Positions 50,401 to 57,870 of a stretch of 64,000 bases of DNA are shown one piece after another. The DNA is from Planctomycetota bacterium (GTDB taxonomy: Bacteria > Planctomycetota > Phycisphaerae > Phycisphaerales > Zrk34), in the NCBI GenBank assembly GCA_016125255.1, contig WGMD01000007.1, positions 62,001 to 126,000 of the forward strand, written 5' to 3'. Both the position numbers and the translations under genes were made by a program. Each line of letters starts with the position of its first letter. The stretch's first letter is position 1. The notes beneath the pieces are model-generated. The model did no database searches and was not told where the DNA came from. It worked only from the letters and a program-made list of their open reading frames with translations.

Positions 50401-51219
50401 GTTGACGATGGGCAGTTTGACGTGCTGGCCGATGTATTTGGCGTTGACGGGATCGTTGGGGTTCACGGCCACGGCGGTGTCGCCGAGCATTGTTTCGGGG
50501 CGCGTGGTGGCGACGGTGACGTACTGGGGACGGGGGGACTCAAGTCCCCCCGCCTCGTCGATGATGGGATACTTCATGTACCAGAAGTGCCCGTCGATTT
50601 CGCGCATTTCGACTTCGTCATCGGCGAGGGCGGTCTGTGTGACGGGGTCCCAGTTGACGAGGCGCTTGCCGCGGTAAATCAAGCCCGCCTTGAACAATTC
50701 GAAGAATGCTTCACGCACCGCGCGGGCGCAGATGTCGTCCATCGTGAAGCGCTGGCGATCGAAGTCGCAGGAGCAGCCCATCTGTTGAAGCTGATTCGTG
50801 ATGCGGGCTTCGTATTCGTCCTTCCATGCCCAGACGAGTTTCTCGAACTGCGCCCGGCCGTCGCCGCCGTCGAGTTCGATCTTCTTGTAGTCCTTGAGCG
50901 ATTTTTTGCCTTCGGATTGGAGGCGTTTGTCGACGATGGTCTGTGTGGCGATGCCGGCGTGGTCGGTGCCGGGGATCCAGACGGCGTTCTTGCCGCGCAT
51001 GCGCTGCCAGCGGATGAGGATGTCCTGAATGGTGTTGTTGAGGGCGTGGCCCATGTGCAGGGCGGCGGTGACATTGGGCGGGGGAATGACGATCACATAC
51101 GGATCGCCGCCGGCGCCGGGCACGGCGTGAAAAGCGTTGGCTTGGTCCCACCACGCGGCGACCTGATCCTGCACCGCGTGCGCGTCGTATGCTTTGTCCA
51201 GACTCATGTTCAACGTCAT
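47413..51219 (-). CDS. valS: Valine-tRNA ligase carrying an in-frame transposase domain and two palindromic insertions
   Basis: 1268 aa against about 880-950 in most bacteria. The synthetase core is intact: HIGH as [11 protein letters not shown] (residues 52-62), editing domain with [15 protein letters not shown], KMSKS in [31 protein letters not shown], and a C-terminal coiled coil ([20 protein letters not shown]). Insertions: residues 222-231 (AGGLESPRP) in the editing region; about 428-650, a full Y1/HUH transposase domain between AMAND and [14 protein letters not shown]; a CxxC...CxxC zinc ribbon at about 889-925; and 976-984 (GGLKSPRLE) before ADRWILSRL. No stop interrupts any of these, so the gene either makes a ValRS-transposase fusion or the insert is removed by an unknown route. 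Start: ATG at 51219 or 51207. Confidence 0.95.
   Translation of the reverse strand: [1268 protein letters not shown]
48269..48294. repeat. In-frame palindromic element (PE-1) in valS, C-terminal copy
   Basis: GGCGGGGGGACTTCAGTCCC then CCCGC; one mismatch from the perfect palindrome. Encodes GGLKSPRL in a loop before ADRWILSRL. Confidence 0.9.
49272..49299. repeat. Left REP inverted repeat of the valS element
   Basis: 28 bp, exact reverse complement of 49896-49923. Translates in valS as PLPHGRGS. Confidence 0.92.
49347..49373. repeat. Second, variant REP inside the left end
   Basis: GGACCGCTTACTGACGTGCG then CGGCTCG shares both ends with the 28-bp terminal repeat but differs in the centre, as in paired REP units. 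Confidence 0.75.
49896..49923. repeat. Right REP inverted repeat of the valS element
   Basis: 28 bp. Translates in valS as TSRDREGAV. Confidence 0.92.
50529..50555. repeat. In-frame palindromic element (PE-1) in valS, N-terminal copy
   Basis: CGGGGGGACTCAAGTCCCCC then CGCC; one central mismatch. Encodes GGLESPRP in the editing domain just before [12 protein letters not shown]. Confidence 0.9.
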
Positions 51220-51252
51220 CCGTAACAGTGGAAACGAGCCATTGTAACGAAA

Positions 51253-51280
51253 AGGCGGGGGGACTTAAGTCCCCCCGCCT
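51253..51280. repeat. PE-1 palindrome in the valS leader (intergenic copy)
   Basis: 28-bp perfect palindrome with half-site AGGCGGGGGGACTT. On the minus strand it is followed by TTTTCG, so it may also act as a weak terminator just before valS. Confidence 0.9.
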
Positions 51281-51290
51281 CAGATTCAAT

Positions 51291-51324
51291 TAAAAAACCC
51301 CAATCGGTCTGCGCCAATTGGGGT
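51291..51324 (-). terminator. Intrinsic terminator in the valS leader
   Basis: Minus strand: CCCCAAT, 12-nt loop, ATTGGGG, then TTTTTT. It lies about 70 bp upstream of the valS start, so either read-through or attenuation must supply valS mRNA. Confidence 0.75.
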
Positions 51325-51343
51325 CGGAGGAGGAGAATGAGAT
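51291..51343 (-). ncRNA. Putative small RNA or attenuated leader upstream of valS
   Basis: A promoter (TTGACG, 18 bp, TATCTT) would start RNA near 51343. The transcript would run through TCTCATTCTCCTCCTCC, then a terminator stem CCCCAAT/ATTGGGG followed by TTTTTT, giving about 50 nt. The CU-rich 5' part is complementary to Shine-Dalgarno sequences. Confidence 0.45.
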
Positions 51344-51349
51344 AACGGA

Positions 51350-51379
51350 AAGATACCCGATCCCCGCCCCGCGCGTCAA
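51350..51379 (-). promoter_or_regulatory. Sigma-70-type promoter upstream of valS
   Basis: -35 TTGACG (5/6), 18-bp spacer, -10 TATCTT (4/6), read on the minus strand. Confidence 0.6.
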
Positions 51380-51461
51380 TAGTCTTTTTCAGATTTTGAC
51401 GAAGTTTTGGCGACTGTCGCTAACACACTGAAAACAAACAACTAAAGGCAATGAGATTTGG

Positions 51462-51570
51462 CCGCCGAGACGCCGAGGACGCGGAGAAACACCAAATCTG
51501 TCGAATCGGACCGTCCGCGTTCCGGCATCGGCCGACCACTTGCCCCTCGGCGTCCTCGGCGTCTTGGCGG
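51462..51570. repeat. Inverted pair of a CGCCGAGACGCCGAGG-type dispersed repeat
   Basis: CCGCCGAGACGCCGAGGACG at 51462 and its near reverse complement CTCGGCGTCCTCGGCGTCTT at 51546 flank about 60 bp. This repeat type is frequent in planctomycete intergenic DNA. It probably explains the long non-conserved open frame before the M19 gene. Confidence 0.75.
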
Positions 51571-51621
51571 TTGGATCGACCTGGATTTGACAGTCCGCGT
51601 TCGCCCGGCCAAAGTTCGGGC

Positions 51622-52701
51622 ATGTTGCGAATGATTGATGCACATCTGGATCTGGCGTGGAACGCTCTGTCGTATGGGCGTGACATCACCCGGCCGCTGA
51701 CTTCGATCAATGACTACGAACGCGGGATGAGCGACTGCCCTTCGCGCGGGCATGCGACGGTGTGTCTGCCGGAGATGCGTCGGGCGGGCATCGGCATCTG
51801 CGTCGGCACGCTGCTGGCCCGCGTCAAGCCGCAGGTGCGGCCGGCGGCGGGGCACGCACGCATCGGCATCGACTATCCGACCGCGCCGATGGCGGCGGCG
51901 GCGGCGATGGGGCAATTGGCGTATTACGATTGGCTGGAGCGCGAAGGTCATATTCGCCGCCTCCGGACTGCCTCCGATGTGCGCACCCACTGGGCGAATC
52001 ACGCCGTCGATCCGCATAAGATCGGGCTGATTCTGGCCATGGAAGGGGCGGACCCGATCATCGCGCCCGACGATGCCCCCGCCTGGTTTGTGCGCGGATT
52101 GCGCGTGGTCAATCTGGTGCATCGGGGGCAGAACGCCTATGCCGTAGGCACCAGCGAGGAAGGCCCGCTGACGGCCGCGGGGATCGAGCTGCTCAAGCAG
52201 TTTGAAGACCTGGGCGTCATCGTCGACACGACGCATCTGTCGGACGCGAGCTTCTTTCAGACGCTCGACATTTTCAGCGGGCCGGTCATCGCCTCGCACA
52301 ACAACTGCCGCACGCTCGCCCCGCATCAGCGGCAGTTTTCCGATGAACAGCTCCGCCTGCTCATCGAGCGCGAGGGCGTGATCGGCGTGGTGTTCAACAA
52401 CTGGATGCTCGTGCCCGGATGGAAGACCGGCGTGACGCCCCGATCCGCCGCGACGATCGAACTGCTTGCCGAGCATGTGGACCACATCTGCCAACTCGCC
52501 GGGGACGCTCAGCATGTGGCGATCGGCTCCGACCTGGACGGGGGGTTCGGCTCCGAAGAGACGCCGATGGGCGTCGACTCCATCGCCGACGTCCCCCGCC
52601 TCGCCGACGCGCTGGCCGGCCGGGGCTACCCCACCGAAGACATCGCCGCGATCTTCGCCGGCAACTGGTTGAGGTTCTTCAGCACGCATCTGCCGCAGTG
52701 A
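51622..52701 (+). CDS. Membrane dipeptidase (peptidase M19)
   Basis: 359 aa from ATG 51622; ATG 51631 is an alternative. The frame is open further upstream, but that stretch is repeat sequence. Zinc ligands and family motifs: MIDAHLDLAWN (HxD), ILAMEGADPI (bridging Glu), VNLVHRGQNAYAVG, IVDTTHLSDASFFQTLDIF (second His), PVIASHNNCRTLAPHQR (third His) and VAIGSDLDGGFG (Asp). No signal peptide, so probably cytoplasmic. M19 enzymes cleave dipeptides including D-amino acid and beta-lactam-like bonds. Confidence 0.9.
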   Translation: MLRMIDAHLDLAWNALSYGRDITRPLTSINDYERGMSDCPSRGHATVCLPEMRRAGIGICVGTLLARVKPQVRPAAGHARIGIDYPTAPMAAAAAMGQLAYYDWLEREGHIRRLRTASDVRTHWANHAVDPHKIGLILAMEGADPIIAPDDAPAWFVRGLRVVNLVHRGQNAYAVGTSEEGPLTAAGIELLKQFEDLGVIVDTTHLSDASFFQTLDIFSGPVIASHNNCRTLAPHQRQFSDEQLRLLIEREGVIGVVFNNWMLVPGWKTGVTPRSAATIELLAEHVDHICQLAGDAQHVAIGSDLDGGFGSEETPMGVDSIADVPRLADALAGRGYPTEDIAAIFAGNWLRFFSTHLPQ

Positions 52702-52717
52702 ACGCCATTGGAAATGG

Positions 52718-52779
52718 GGAGTGGGGAATGCGGCGTGATGGATCACAAGCCATTCCCGTCACTCCGCATTCCCCACTCC
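52718..52779. repeat. Inverted repeat (GGAGTGGGGAATGCGG type) after the M19 gene
   Basis: GGAGTGGGGAATGCGG and CCGCATTCCCCACTCC are exact 16-bp arms around about 30 bp. Likely a dispersed repeat; it could also act as a terminator hairpin for the M19 gene. Confidence 0.7.
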
Positions 52780-52879
52780 ACACTCCGCACTTCACAGATT
52801 CATTCGTTTTTCATTGTTTCACCTGCACGAATTGCTGTTACAATGCCGACCAACTCTCTAACGCTCAGGAGCATTCACC

Positions 52880-54790
52880 ATGCCTGCCGCCGCCACCGCG
52901 TTTCCGATTGATCTTTCCAAGTTCGTCCCGCTTGCGCTTGACCCGATGAAGCCGACGCTCTCGGCTCAGGATCGCGCGACGCTGGCGGCGAATATTCAGC
53001 TCTGCCGCGACGCCATCATCTTCTTCACCGCCTGCGCCGACGCGCGCGGCCTCGGCGGTCACACCGGCGGGCCTTTCGACATCGTCCCCGAAGTCATGAT
53101 CGCCGATGCGTTCATGCGCGGGTCCGACAAGGTCGTGCCGATCTTCTTCGATGAGGCCGGTCACCGCGTGGCGATTCAGTATCTGATGAGCGTGCTCAAC
53201 GGCGACATGGACGCCGAGCGGCTCATGCACTACCGAGAGTTCGACTCGAAGCTGCCGGGCCACCCCGAGCGCGGATTCACGCCCGGCGTCAAGTTCAGCT
53301 CGGGGCGACTCGGGCACATGTGGCCCTACGTCAACGGCGTCGCGATGGCCAACCCCGGCAAGGTCGTGCTCATGTTCGGGTCCGACGGATCGGAGATGGA
53401 AGGCGACGACGCCGAGGCGGCCCGACTCGCCGTCGCGCAGAAGCTCAACGTCAAGCTGCTCATCGACGACAACGACGTCACCATCGCCGATCACCCGAGC
53501 CACTACCTGGGCGGCTACGACGTGGGCAAGACGCTCGAAGGCCACGGCCTGACGATCCTGCGCGGCCCCGGTGAAGATCTCGATGACCTGTTCAAGCGGT
53601 TCCAGAAAGCCGTCTCCACCAATGGTCCGATCGCACTGATCAACAAGCGCAAGATGGCGCCGCACGTCAAAGGCATCGAAGGCGAGTGTCATGGTCACGA
53701 CGTGATCAAGGTCAGTCTCGCCATCGACTATCTGACCGCGCACGGATACCCCGATGCCGTCGAGGTCTTGAAGTCGATCACCAAGTCCAAGCACAGCGCC
53801 AGCTTCCGCGGGTCGAGCAAGGAAACCGCCAAAAACCGTGACCTTTTCGGCAAATTCGTCAATGCCCAGCTCGACAAGATGAGCCCCGAAGAGCGCGTCG
53901 CCAAGGTGCGCGTCATCGACAGCGACCTGGAAGGTTCGTGCGGCCTCAACCATATTCACAAGGCGCATCCCGAAGTGTTCATCGCCAGCGGCGTCATGGA
54001 GCGCGGCAACTTCTCCGCCGCCGCCGGCTTTGGCTTCGAGCACGGCAAGCAGGGCATCTTCGCCACCTTCAGCGCGTTCCTTGAAATGTGCATCAGCGAA
54101 ATCACCATGGCCCGGCTCAATGAGTCCAACGCCATCTGCCACTTCTCGCATGCCGGCTGCGACGACATGGCCGACAACACCTGCCATTTCGGGATCAACA
54201 ATTTCTTCGCCGCCAACGGGCTGCCCGCCGTCGAAGATCACACACGGCTCTACTTCCCCGCCGATCAGCATCAGATGAAGGCGCTGATCGATCGCGTGTT
54301 CAACGATCCGGGACTGCGGTTCATCTTCTCGACGCGCTCCGCCGTGCCGGACATTCTCACCGAAGACGGCAAGCCGTTCTTCGGCGGCGGCTACAAGTTC
54401 GAACCCGGCAAGGACGAAGTCATCCGCAAGGGCTCGGCCGGTTACGTCATCAGCTACGGCGAAATGCTCTACCGGGCGCTCGACGCCGTCGAACGGGCGC
54501 GCGAGGCGGGCCTCGACGTGGGCCTGATCAATAAGTGCACGCTCAACGTCATGGACGACGCGTCGCTCAAGCTCGCCGGTTCGTCCAAGTTCGTCCTCGT
54601 CGTCGAGTCGCAGAACCAGTCGACGGGCCTCGGCTCGCGGCTCGGGTCCGAGCTGCTGTCGCGCGGCCTGACACCCAAGTACGCCTACATGGGCACGACC
54701 AAGCCGGGCAACGGCGGGCTCTGGGAACACATGCCCTTCCAGGGCCTCGACCCTGATTCGATCCTCGCCAAGATCAAGTCGCTGGCGTAA
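52880..54790 (+). CDS. Transketolase-like thiamine-diphosphate enzyme
   Basis: 636 aa. CAGGAG precedes ATG 52880. N-terminal TPP domain: ARGLGGHTGGPFDIVPEVMI, SSGRLGHMWPYVNGVAMANP, and the TPP/Mg motif FGSDGSEMEGDDAEAARLAV followed by IDDNDVTIADH (GDG...N type). The central domain has GVMERGNFSAAAGFG with the conserved catalytic Glu, and FATFSAFLEM. The C-terminal domain starts at about residue 500 (SAGYVISYGEMLYRALDAVE). It lacks several typical transketolase blocks, such as GHPGAPMG in its usual form, so it is an atypical member. It may act in pentose phosphate metabolism, but substrates are uncertain. Confidence 0.8.
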   Translation: MPAAATAFPIDLSKFVPLALDPMKPTLSAQDRATLAANIQLCRDAIIFFTACADARGLGGHTGGPFDIVPEVMIADAFMRGSDKVVPIFFDEAGHRVAIQYLMSVLNGDMDAERLMHYREFDSKLPGHPERGFTPGVKFSSGRLGHMWPYVNGVAMANPGKVVLMFGSDGSEMEGDDAEAARLAVAQKLNVKLLIDDNDVTIADHPSHYLGGYDVGKTLEGHGLTILRGPGEDLDDLFKRFQKAVSTNGPIALINKRKMAPHVKGIEGECHGHDVIKVSLAIDYLTAHGYPDAVEVLKSITKSKHSASFRGSSKETAKNRDLFGKFVNAQLDKMSPEERVAKVRVIDSDLEGSCGLNHIHKAHPEVFIASGVMERGNFSAAAGFGFEHGKQGIFATFSAFLEMCISEITMARLNESNAICHFSHAGCDDMADNTCHFGINNFFAANGLPAVEDHTRLYFPADQHQMKALIDRVFNDPGLRFIFSTRSAVPDILTEDGKPFFGGGYKFEPGKDEVIRKGSAGYVISYGEMLYRALDAVERAREAGLDVGLINKCTLNVMDDASLKLAGSSKFVLVVESQNQSTGLGSRLGSELLSRGLTPKYAYMGTTKPGNGGLWEHMPFQGLDPDSILAKIKSLA

Positions 54791-54818
54791 TCGATCGCGC
54801 CTCAATCATGCAACATTC

Positions 54819-54857
54819 GCACAACCGCCTGCGTTTGAACACGCGGCGGTTGTCGCA
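54819..54857 (+). terminator. Hairpin after the transketolase-like gene
   Basis: GCACAACCGCCTGCG and CGCGGCGGTTGTCGC form an imperfect stem around TTTGAACA. There is no T-run; probably an mRNA-end or transcription-stop hairpin before the sulfatase. Confidence 0.5.
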
Positions 54858-54883
54858 TCGGCAAAACCGACTGGAGCCACGCC

Positions 54884-56614
54884 ATGAATGATCGAATGAT
54901 TGCGCGGCTTGTCGTCGCAATTCTCATGATGTGCATTGCGGCGCTCGGAGCGGATAAACCCAACATTCTGCTCATCATGTCCGACGATATGGGCTTTTCC
55001 GACATCGGCTGCTACGGCGGCGAAGTCGCCACGCCGAATCTCGATCAGCTCGCGGCGGAGGGTTTGCGATTCACGCAGTTCTACAACACCTCGCGCTGCT
55101 GCCCGACGCGCGCATCCCTGCTCACCGGGCTTTACCCGCATCAGGCCGGCATGGGTCACATGACCGGCGGCTACTCGCCGCGCGAATCCGACGGCTACGT
55201 CGGCGACATCAATGAGCATTGCCTGACCATCGCCCAAGTGCTCCGCCCCGCCGGTTACGCCACCTATGCCTGCGGCAAGTGGCACGTCGCCAAAGACGAC
55301 GGCCCCAAAGGCCCGATGCACAACTGGCCCCTTCAGCGCGGTTTCGATCGGTTTTACGGCACCATCAAAGGCGGCGGCAACTACTACGACCCGACCGCCC
55401 TCTGCCGAGGCAACACGTACATCACGCCCGTCAACGATGCGCTCTACAAGCCCGACACGTTCTACTACACCAATGCCATCGCAGACAACGCGGTGATGTT
55501 CCTCAAGGATCATGCGGACAAGTCGCCCGACAAACCGTTCTTCATGTACATCGCCTTCACCGCCGCGCACTGGCCGATGCATGCCCTGCCCGAAGACATC
55601 GCAAAATATCACGGCAAGTACGACGCCGGCTACGAGCCGATTCGTAAGGCGCGATTCGAGCGACTCAAACAACTGGGACTCATCGATCCGTCGTGGGATT
55701 TGTCGCCGCAGGCGGGCGATTGGGACAAGGTCAAGCACAAGGAATGGGAAGCGCGCTGCATGGAAGTTTACGCGGCGATGATCGACCGCATGGATCAGAA
55801 CATCGGGCACATCATCGAAGAGCTCAAGCGTGAAGGCCAGCTCGACAACACGGTGATCTTCTTCCTTCAGGACAACGGCGGATGCGCCGAGGGCATCGGT
55901 CGCGGCGAGCGCAAGCAGCCGTATCCGACGAACCTGAAACCCATGGGACCCGACGAGTTGCAGACGGAGATCATCACGAAGCAGACGCGCGACGGTCGCC
56001 CCGTGCGGCAAGGCCCCGAGGCGATGCCGGGTCCGGCGGACACTTATATCTCCTACGGGCGCGACTGGGCGAACGTGTCCAACACGCCCTTCCGTCAGTA
56101 CAAGCATTTCGTGCATGAAGGCGGGATTTCGACGCCGCTGATCGTGCACTGGCCGCGCGGCATCGACGCGTCGCGCGACGGCAAGCTGGTCACGACGCCC
56201 GGGCACCTCATCGACCTCATGGCGACCTGCATCGACCTCGGCGGTGCGACATACCCGAAGCAGGCGAACGGTCACGACATCACGCCGATGCAGGGCGTGA
56301 GTCTGCGTCCGACGTTCGATGGCAAGACGATCGATCGCGGCCGGCCGATCTTCTGGGAGCACGAAGGCAACGCGGCGGTACGCGACGGGAAGTGGAAGCT
56401 GGTGCGCTTCGGCAACTACTACAGCGTCGATGGGAAGCATGACATGGACTGGACGCTCTACGACATGGAAGCGGATCGTACGGAAATGCATGACGTCGCG
56501 GCGGCGCACCCGGACATCGTCAAGCGGCTCGCCGAGGCGTGGTTCGAGTGGGCGCAGTCGTCGAAAGTTTTGCCCTGGCCCTGGAAGAAGGATCCGGGAC
56601 CGGTGCATCCGTGA
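54884..56614 (+). CDS. Sulfatase (arylsulfatase family), exported
   Basis: 576 aa. TGGAGCC precedes ATG 54884. Signal peptide IARLVVAILMMCIAALGA. Calcium and active-site motifs: PNILLIMSDDMGFSDIGCYG (Asp pair), the formylglycine site RCCPTRASLLTG (Cys72 in CxPTR), and ACGKWHVAK (Lys/His); also HEGGISTPLIVHWP and a C-terminal DMEADRTEMHD. The Cys must be converted to formylglycine by a sulfatase-modifying enzyme not seen here. Probably removes sulfate from polysaccharides such as carrageenan or fucan; the exact substrate is unknown. Convergent with an esterase gene. Confidence 0.95.
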   Translation: MNDRMIARLVVAILMMCIAALGADKPNILLIMSDDMGFSDIGCYGGEVATPNLDQLAAEGLRFTQFYNTSRCCPTRASLLTGLYPHQAGMGHMTGGYSPRESDGYVGDINEHCLTIAQVLRPAGYATYACGKWHVAKDDGPKGPMHNWPLQRGFDRFYGTIKGGGNYYDPTALCRGNTYITPVNDALYKPDTFYYTNAIADNAVMFLKDHADKSPDKPFFMYIAFTAAHWPMHALPEDIAKYHGKYDAGYEPIRKARFERLKQLGLIDPSWDLSPQAGDWDKVKHKEWEARCMEVYAAMIDRMDQNIGHIIEELKREGQLDNTVIFFLQDNGGCAEGIGRGERKQPYPTNLKPMGPDELQTEIITKQTRDGRPVRQGPEAMPGPADTYISYGRDWANVSNTPFRQYKHFVHEGGISTPLIVHWPRGIDASRDGKLVTTPGHLIDLMATCIDLGGATYPKQANGHDITPMQGVSLRPTFDGKTIDRGRPIFWEHEGNAAVRDGKWKLVRFGNYYSVDGKHDMDWTLYDMEADRTEMHDVAAAHPDIVKRLAEAWFEWAQSSKVLPWPWKKDPGPVHP

Positions 56615-56635
56615 GGCGAAGCGGAGCGCGATCGT

Positions 56636-57715
56636 TCACTTCCGCCCCATCAGTTCGAGCATCGCCTCCGCTGACGCGCGCCCGATGCGCGTGTACCAGA
56701 TCGCGCTGCCGAGATAGTGATACCCCCGGTCGCCGCCGGTCACTTTCCACTTCTCGAAGTTCTCCTTCCAGTGCGGGTACAACTCCTCCGCCGCCTTGTC
56801 GACAAGCACATCGGTCCGCACTGCTTTGACGTTGCCGACGAAATCAGGGACTTTCTCCATTGACGCCTGCGCGTCCTGAATCTCCTTCATGGGTCCCTTT
56901 GCTTCGTTCGATCCGTTCTGGCCCATCATGTCGATGACGAACGGCAGATTCGGCGCGTTCAGGTCCTTGCGGACATCGCGGATGAAATGCTCCATATTCG
57001 AGGCGTATTCCTTCTCCGCCCCGCCGTACTGATCGTTCCATCCTTGAAACCACACAAATCCCGCGAACTTGACCGGCCGCCCCTTCAGTTGCGGAAACAG
57101 CTCGTCGCGATGGTCAAGCGTGTCCTTCACCTCCGCCATCATGTTGCGGTACGACTGGCCGTACGCCGCCTTGATCTCGTCCATTGTCGGCAGCGGTTTC
57201 TGCTTCTTGTTCTTCTCGTTGTCGTTCTTCACGCGCTTCTGTGCATCCTCCAGATCCTTCTGAAGCGTCGCCTCGGCGGGCAGACCGGCGGAGGGGGGTC
57301 TGAAATTCTTGTAAAGCGAGTGCCCGCCCCATGCGGGTTTGATGAGCAGCACCGGCGCGTCCAGATGATCGCCCATGACGAACCCGAACTCCAGTTCCAT
57401 GCCCGTCCGCCCCGGCGATCCGTACCCGAGCGTCAGCGGCCCGTGGCGATCAAGGAACTTGATGAACACATCATCGCGCTGGATCCATTGGCCGTCGCGC
57501 CGCAGGTGTTCAAAGAACGAGGCCGTCTCCGGCGCCGCCGCCTGCGCGTTGAACAGGTCGTTGGGCGCCTTGCCCTCCATATTCGACTGCCCCGCGAGAA
57601 TGAACACCTGCACCGGTTCCTCCGCGGCGCGGGTCGGCGCGATGCATGCCAACACCACCATGATGATCAAGCCGACGAAACGTCGAACGATGCTCGCGCG
57701 CCACGTGTGCGTCAT
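56636..57715 (-). CDS. SGNH-type carbohydrate esterase (sialate O-acetylesterase-like)
   Basis: 359 aa. GGAGG precedes ATG 57715. Signal peptide FVGLIIMVVLACIAPTRA. Catalytic Ser in VFILAGQSNMEGK (GQSNM), oxyanion region LIKPAWGGHSL, and VWFQGWNDQYG. These match the SASA domain (PF03629). A late GYHYLGSAIWYTRIG carries the likely catalytic His. Such enzymes remove acetyl groups from glycans. The convergent sulfatase suggests both take part in breaking down a decorated polysaccharide. Confidence 0.87.
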   Translation of the reverse strand: MTHTWRASIVRRFVGLIIMVVLACIAPTRAAEEPVQVFILAGQSNMEGKAPNDLFNAQAAAPETASFFEHLRRDGQWIQRDDVFIKFLDRHGPLTLGYGSPGRTGMELEFGFVMGDHLDAPVLLIKPAWGGHSLYKNFRPPSAGLPAEATLQKDLEDAQKRVKNDNEKNKKQKPLPTMDEIKAAYGQSYRNMMAEVKDTLDHRDELFPQLKGRPVKFAGFVWFQGWNDQYGGAEKEYASNMEHFIRDVRKDLNAPNLPFVIDMMGQNGSNEAKGPMKEIQDAQASMEKVPDFVGNVKAVRTDVLVDKAAEELYPHWKENFEKWKVTGGDRGYHYLGSAIWYTRIGRASAEAMLELMGRK

Positions 57716-57749
57716 GATGCATGCCTCCAATGATGGAAACGAATTGAAA

Positions 57750-57823
57750 TGGGCGTTGCAGGGCTCGAACCTGCGACCCCCTCCTTGTAAGGGAGGTGCT
57801 CTGGCCAACTGAGCTAAACGCCC
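57750..57823 (-). tRNA. tRNA-Val (anticodon UAC)
   Basis: Full cloverleaf: acceptor GGGCGTT/AACGCCC, D arm GCTC/GAGC, anticodon stem CCTCC/GGAGG with loop CTTACAA (anticodon UAC, reads GUA), T arm GCAGG-TTCGAGC-CCTGC. Discriminator A; CCA is not encoded. It is charged by the ValRS in this same window. Confidence 0.95.
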
Positions 57824-57870
57824 GGCGGTGGGTATCGTAGGGTCGGCGCGGACTGTGGTAAAGTGTCGGG

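Larger units (their letters stand above)
51220..51621. other. Regulatory region between valS and the M19 peptidase gene
   Basis: About 400 bp containing, from right to left, an inverted-repeat pair (51462-51570), a minus-strand promoter (51350-51379), an intrinsic terminator (51291-51324) and a PE-1 palindrome (51253-51280) before valS. No protein gene is supported. Confidence 0.75.

Noticed and set aside
51220-51400. T-box riboswitch in the valS leader
   Set aside because: The leader is too short and lacks the AG-bulge and T-box sequence; only a simple terminator hairpin is present.
51451-51621. N-terminal extension of the M19 peptidase
   Set aside because: The upstream open stretch is made of a dispersed inverted repeat, and family similarity begins at about 51622.
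52865-54805. Very long open frame antisense to the transketolase-like gene
   Set aside because: No motif or ribosome site, and an exact shadow of a well-supported coding gene.
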